Shown here one piece after another: positions 62,706-64,000 of a stretch of DNA of 64,000 nt (positions are counted from its first letter, which is position 1; each line of letters starts with the position of its first letter). The notes under the pieces were generated by a model. That model was not told the DNA's origin. It did not search any database and was given only the letters and a program-made list of their open reading frames with translations. The stretch comes from Flavobacteriales bacterium (GTDB taxonomy: Bacteria; Bacteroidota; Bacteroidia; UBA10329), in NCBI GenBank assembly GCA_020635495.1, contig JACJZQ010000001.1, forward strand, positions 1 through 64,000, given 5' to 3'. Both the position numbers and the translations under genes were made by a program.

Positions 62706-62718
62706 CCGTCCGCTCAAA
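62690..62718 (-). promoter_or_regulatory. Promoter of the HAD hydrolase gene
   Basis: On the minus strand, TTTG (62715-62718), a 17-base spacer and TATATTTG (62690-62697) give a good consensus match, 24 bases before the ATG at 62665. It overlaps the tRNA promoter on the other strand. Confidence 0.65.
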
Positions 62719-62742
62719 TAAGAGCATGTTGCCAAAAGGCAC

Positions 62743-62816
62743 GGGCCTATAGCTCAGTTGGTTAGAGTAGCGGACTCATAATCCGTTGGTCCCTGGTTCG
62801 AGCCCAGGTGGGCCCA
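62743..62816 (+). tRNA. tRNA with CAT anticodon (elongator Met, or Ile2 if the C is modified)
   Basis: A 74-base cloverleaf: acceptor GGGCCTA pairs with TGGGCCC (one T-G pair), D arm AGCTCAGTTGGTTAGAG, anticodon stem CGGAC/GTCCG-like with loop CTCATAA (anticodon CAT), T arm CCTGGTTCGAGCCCAGG, discriminator A. CCA is not encoded in full (CA follows). The anticodon alone cannot separate elongator Met from lysidine-modified Ile2. It is not an initiator tRNA, because the first acceptor pair is formed. A hairpin terminator follows within a few bases. Confidence 0.92.
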
Positions 62817-62819
62817 CAG

Positions 62820-62850
62820 AAAACCGCTTCATCCGAGGCGGTTTTTCTTT
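62820..62850 (+). terminator. Terminator of the CAU tRNA transcript
   Basis: An 11-base stem (AAAACCGCTTC/GAGGCGGTTTT, one G-T pair) with loop ATCC and a T-rich tail follows the tRNA 3' end by four bases. Confidence 0.85.
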
Positions 62851-62906
62851 TTCTGAACAGTTGCTCAGATTATTCCTTTCTTTGAATTGGAACCAAAACT
62901 TTAGAA

Positions 62907-63563
62907 ATGAAACGATTCTTACTACCGATTTTCACGCTCCTATCCATCTCTGTTTTTGCACAATCCATGGTAACCGAAGGAATGGTGGCCATTGATGGAA
63001 AAAGCCGAAACAGTCTCTCTGTGATCATAAAGGACGCCACTGCTGATGACGTGAAAAAAGCATGGAAAAAGCAGTTGAAGGACCTGAAAGGCAAGGTGAA
63101 TGACAAGACCATCATCTTCGGAGATGACTGTCAGGCCAAGTCTATGGGAGACAATACGTTTGACGTTTACTCTATTGTAGAAGACCTTGGCGACCAAGGA
63201 ATAAAATTGGTTGCCGCCTTCGACCTTGGCGGTGCATATCTCAGCACAGCCGATCATCCAGAAAAATACCCGGCCGCAGAGCAGATCATGAAGCAATTTG
63301 CATTGGATCAGGCCAAGGCGGTTCTAGCGAATGAAATCGATGCTTCCGAGAAAATTCTAAAAGGGCTTGAGAAGGATTTCAGTGGACTGGAAAAGGATAA
63401 AGAGAAGCTCGAAAAGGACATTGAGGATTACAAGAAGAAAATTGAAGAGGCCAAAGCTGCCATAGAGCAGAATGTTGCAGCTCAAGCCAACAAGAAAACG
63501 GAGATTGAAGGCATGAAGGCTGTGATCAAAGACCTTCAGACCAAGGAAAAATCCATCAAATAG
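62907..63563 (+). CDS. Exported protein with C-terminal coiled coil, unknown function
   Basis: A 218-residue exported protein with signal ending ISVFAQ. The first 120 mature residues form an unrecognised domain (MVAIDGKSRNSLSVIIKDATADDVKKAWKKQL is its start region). The last 75 residues are a strong coiled coil rich in Lys and Glu (EKILKGLEKDFSGLEKDKEKLEKDIEDYKKKIEEAK region). It has no lipid Cys or sorting tail. It follows the tRNA terminator and precedes the PAP2 gene by 10 bases, so the last two may be one operon. Confidence 0.75.
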   Translation: MKRFLLPIFTLLSISVFAQSMVTEGMVAIDGKSRNSLSVIIKDATADDVKKAWKKQLKDLKGKVNDKTIIFGDDCQAKSMGDNTFDVYSIVEDLGDQGIKLVAAFDLGGAYLSTADHPEKYPAAEQIMKQFALDQAKAVLANEIDASEKILKGLEKDFSGLEKDKEKLEKDIEDYKKKIEEAKAAIEQNVAAQANKKTEIEGMKAVIKDLQTKEKSIK

Positions 63564-63573
63564 GCGCAGTTCC

Positions 63574-64000
63574 GTGAGTCGGGTGGTTTTTTCGCTTCTG
63601 ATTATCATGATGAACGCCCATTCTTCATGGTCGCAGTCGGAAAGCCCATATAACTTCAATTGGAAACGTGACCTGATATACGCCTCTGGAGCTGGTTTAC
63701 TAACGGCCGGTGGCTTTCTGGCCGATTTCCAGACCAGGCCATTGACTCCTGCTCAGATCAATTCATTGGATGAGTTTGACCTTCCGGGTTTCGATCGGGC
63801 CACCATCAGAAACTGGAATACCGATGCCGACCTAGCCAGTGACATTCTCTTATACGGTTCGGTAACCTTGCCTGCATTTATGATGATAAACAAGCGAGCG
63901 AGAAAGGATTTTTTGGTGGTAGGGTTCATCTACGCAGAAACAGCCCTTTTAACGCTTGGAATAACTGAACTGACCAAAGGGCTGGTCAAACGGCCACGAC
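63574..64000 (+). CDS. PAP2-family membrane phosphatase (N-terminal part, runs off window)
   Basis: A partial gene: 142 residues are seen and the stop lies beyond base 64000. The start is GTG at 63574; no ATG fits before the first hydrophobic stretch (VVFSLLIIMMNAHSSWSQ, a likely signal peptide). Then come DLIYASGAGLLTAGGFLADF, a hydrophilic loop and two helices (DILLYGSVTLPAFMMI, LVVGFIYAETALLTLGITEL), followed by TKGLVKRPR. The K-x6-R-P arrangement at the end is phosphatase motif I of the PAP2 superfamily, so the enzyme probably dephosphorylates a lipid such as undecaprenyl or phosphatidyl phosphate. The remaining motifs lie outside. Confidence 0.82.
   Translation, partial: MSRVVFSLLIIMMNAHSSWSQSESPYNFNWKRDLIYASGAGLLTAGGFLADFQTRPLTPAQINSLDEFDLPGFDRATIRNWNTDADLASDILLYGSVTLPAFMMINKRARKDFLVVGFIYAETALLTLGITELTKGLVKRPR

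Overview
The window looks like a chromosomal stretch of a Bacteroidota bacterium, most likely an aerobic, probably aquatic member of the Flavobacteriales. The signs are a Bacteroidota-type b558 succinate dehydrogenase, two proteins with type IX secretion (T9SS) C-terminal sorting tails, lipoproteins and porin-like barrels of Bacteroidota families, and repeated -7 boxes of the form TAnnTTTG upstream of genes. Two tRNA genes are present. There is no rRNA, no CRISPR array, no recognisable insertion sequence and no prophage module. The first gene (sdhA) and the last (a PAP2 phosphatase) run off the window.

Layout. 1-2145 (minus): sdhA and sdhC. 2308-10470 (minus): a heavy-metal efflux operon. Read in transcription order it is response regulator, histidine kinase, a small His-containing exported protein, an RND pump fused to a TolC-type outer-membrane factor, and a lipoprotein adaptor. 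10600-17697: peptidase P, a class V aminotransferase, a DUF6089-like barrel, an alpha/beta hydrolase, free-methionine-sulfoxide reductase, an Ig-like lipoprotein and a barrel protein. 17883-24287: two adjacent secreted tail-fibre-like proteins that share a 1162-base block with no difference I could see, but differ in signal peptide and distal half. 24419-26666: HD protein, tandem universal stress protein and a Cys-rich lipoprotein. 26839-30759 (minus): a 1306-residue T9SS surface protein with PKD-like, dockerin-like and cohesin-like parts. 30909-34736: an unknown helical protein, an orphan LytTR regulator and a frameshifted coiled-coil protein.

34747-41864: lysophospholipase-like hydrolase, an endonuclease/exonuclease/phosphatase protein, glycerol kinase, then a carbamoyltransferase, SGNH hydrolase, DUF5989-like and SxtJ-like cassette. 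The last four are tightly packed and probably modify a surface or secreted glycan-like molecule. Four genes between 32.9 and 39.1 kb are each broken by small indels beside short homopolymers, nine in all. This looks more like consensus error than gene decay. 41894-48821: DUF547, a redoxin and a cytochrome c/Cu-monooxygenase-like pair, GlpD, SixA, Ppx/GppA and two thioredoxin-fold proteins. 48912-64000: a PAS protein with a degenerate receiver and no kinase, aldose epimerase, a MORN-like protein, tRNA-Asn, a PfkB kinase, a biotin carrier protein, M1 peptidase, PQQ sugar dehydrogenase, SDR, a short solute-binding lipoprotein, methylmalonyl-CoA epimerase, a HAD phosphatase, a CAU tRNA, a coiled-coil protein and the PAP2 fragment.

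Most worth following up: the carbamoyltransferase cassette, which includes a 49-residue membrane protein that is easily missed; the twin tail-fibre genes, whose identical block starts at the signal-peptide junction; the RND-TolC fusion with a translational-coupling hairpin just upstream; the redoxin and cytochrome/monooxygenase gene pair; and the PAS protein that has lost its phosphoacceptor and output domain.
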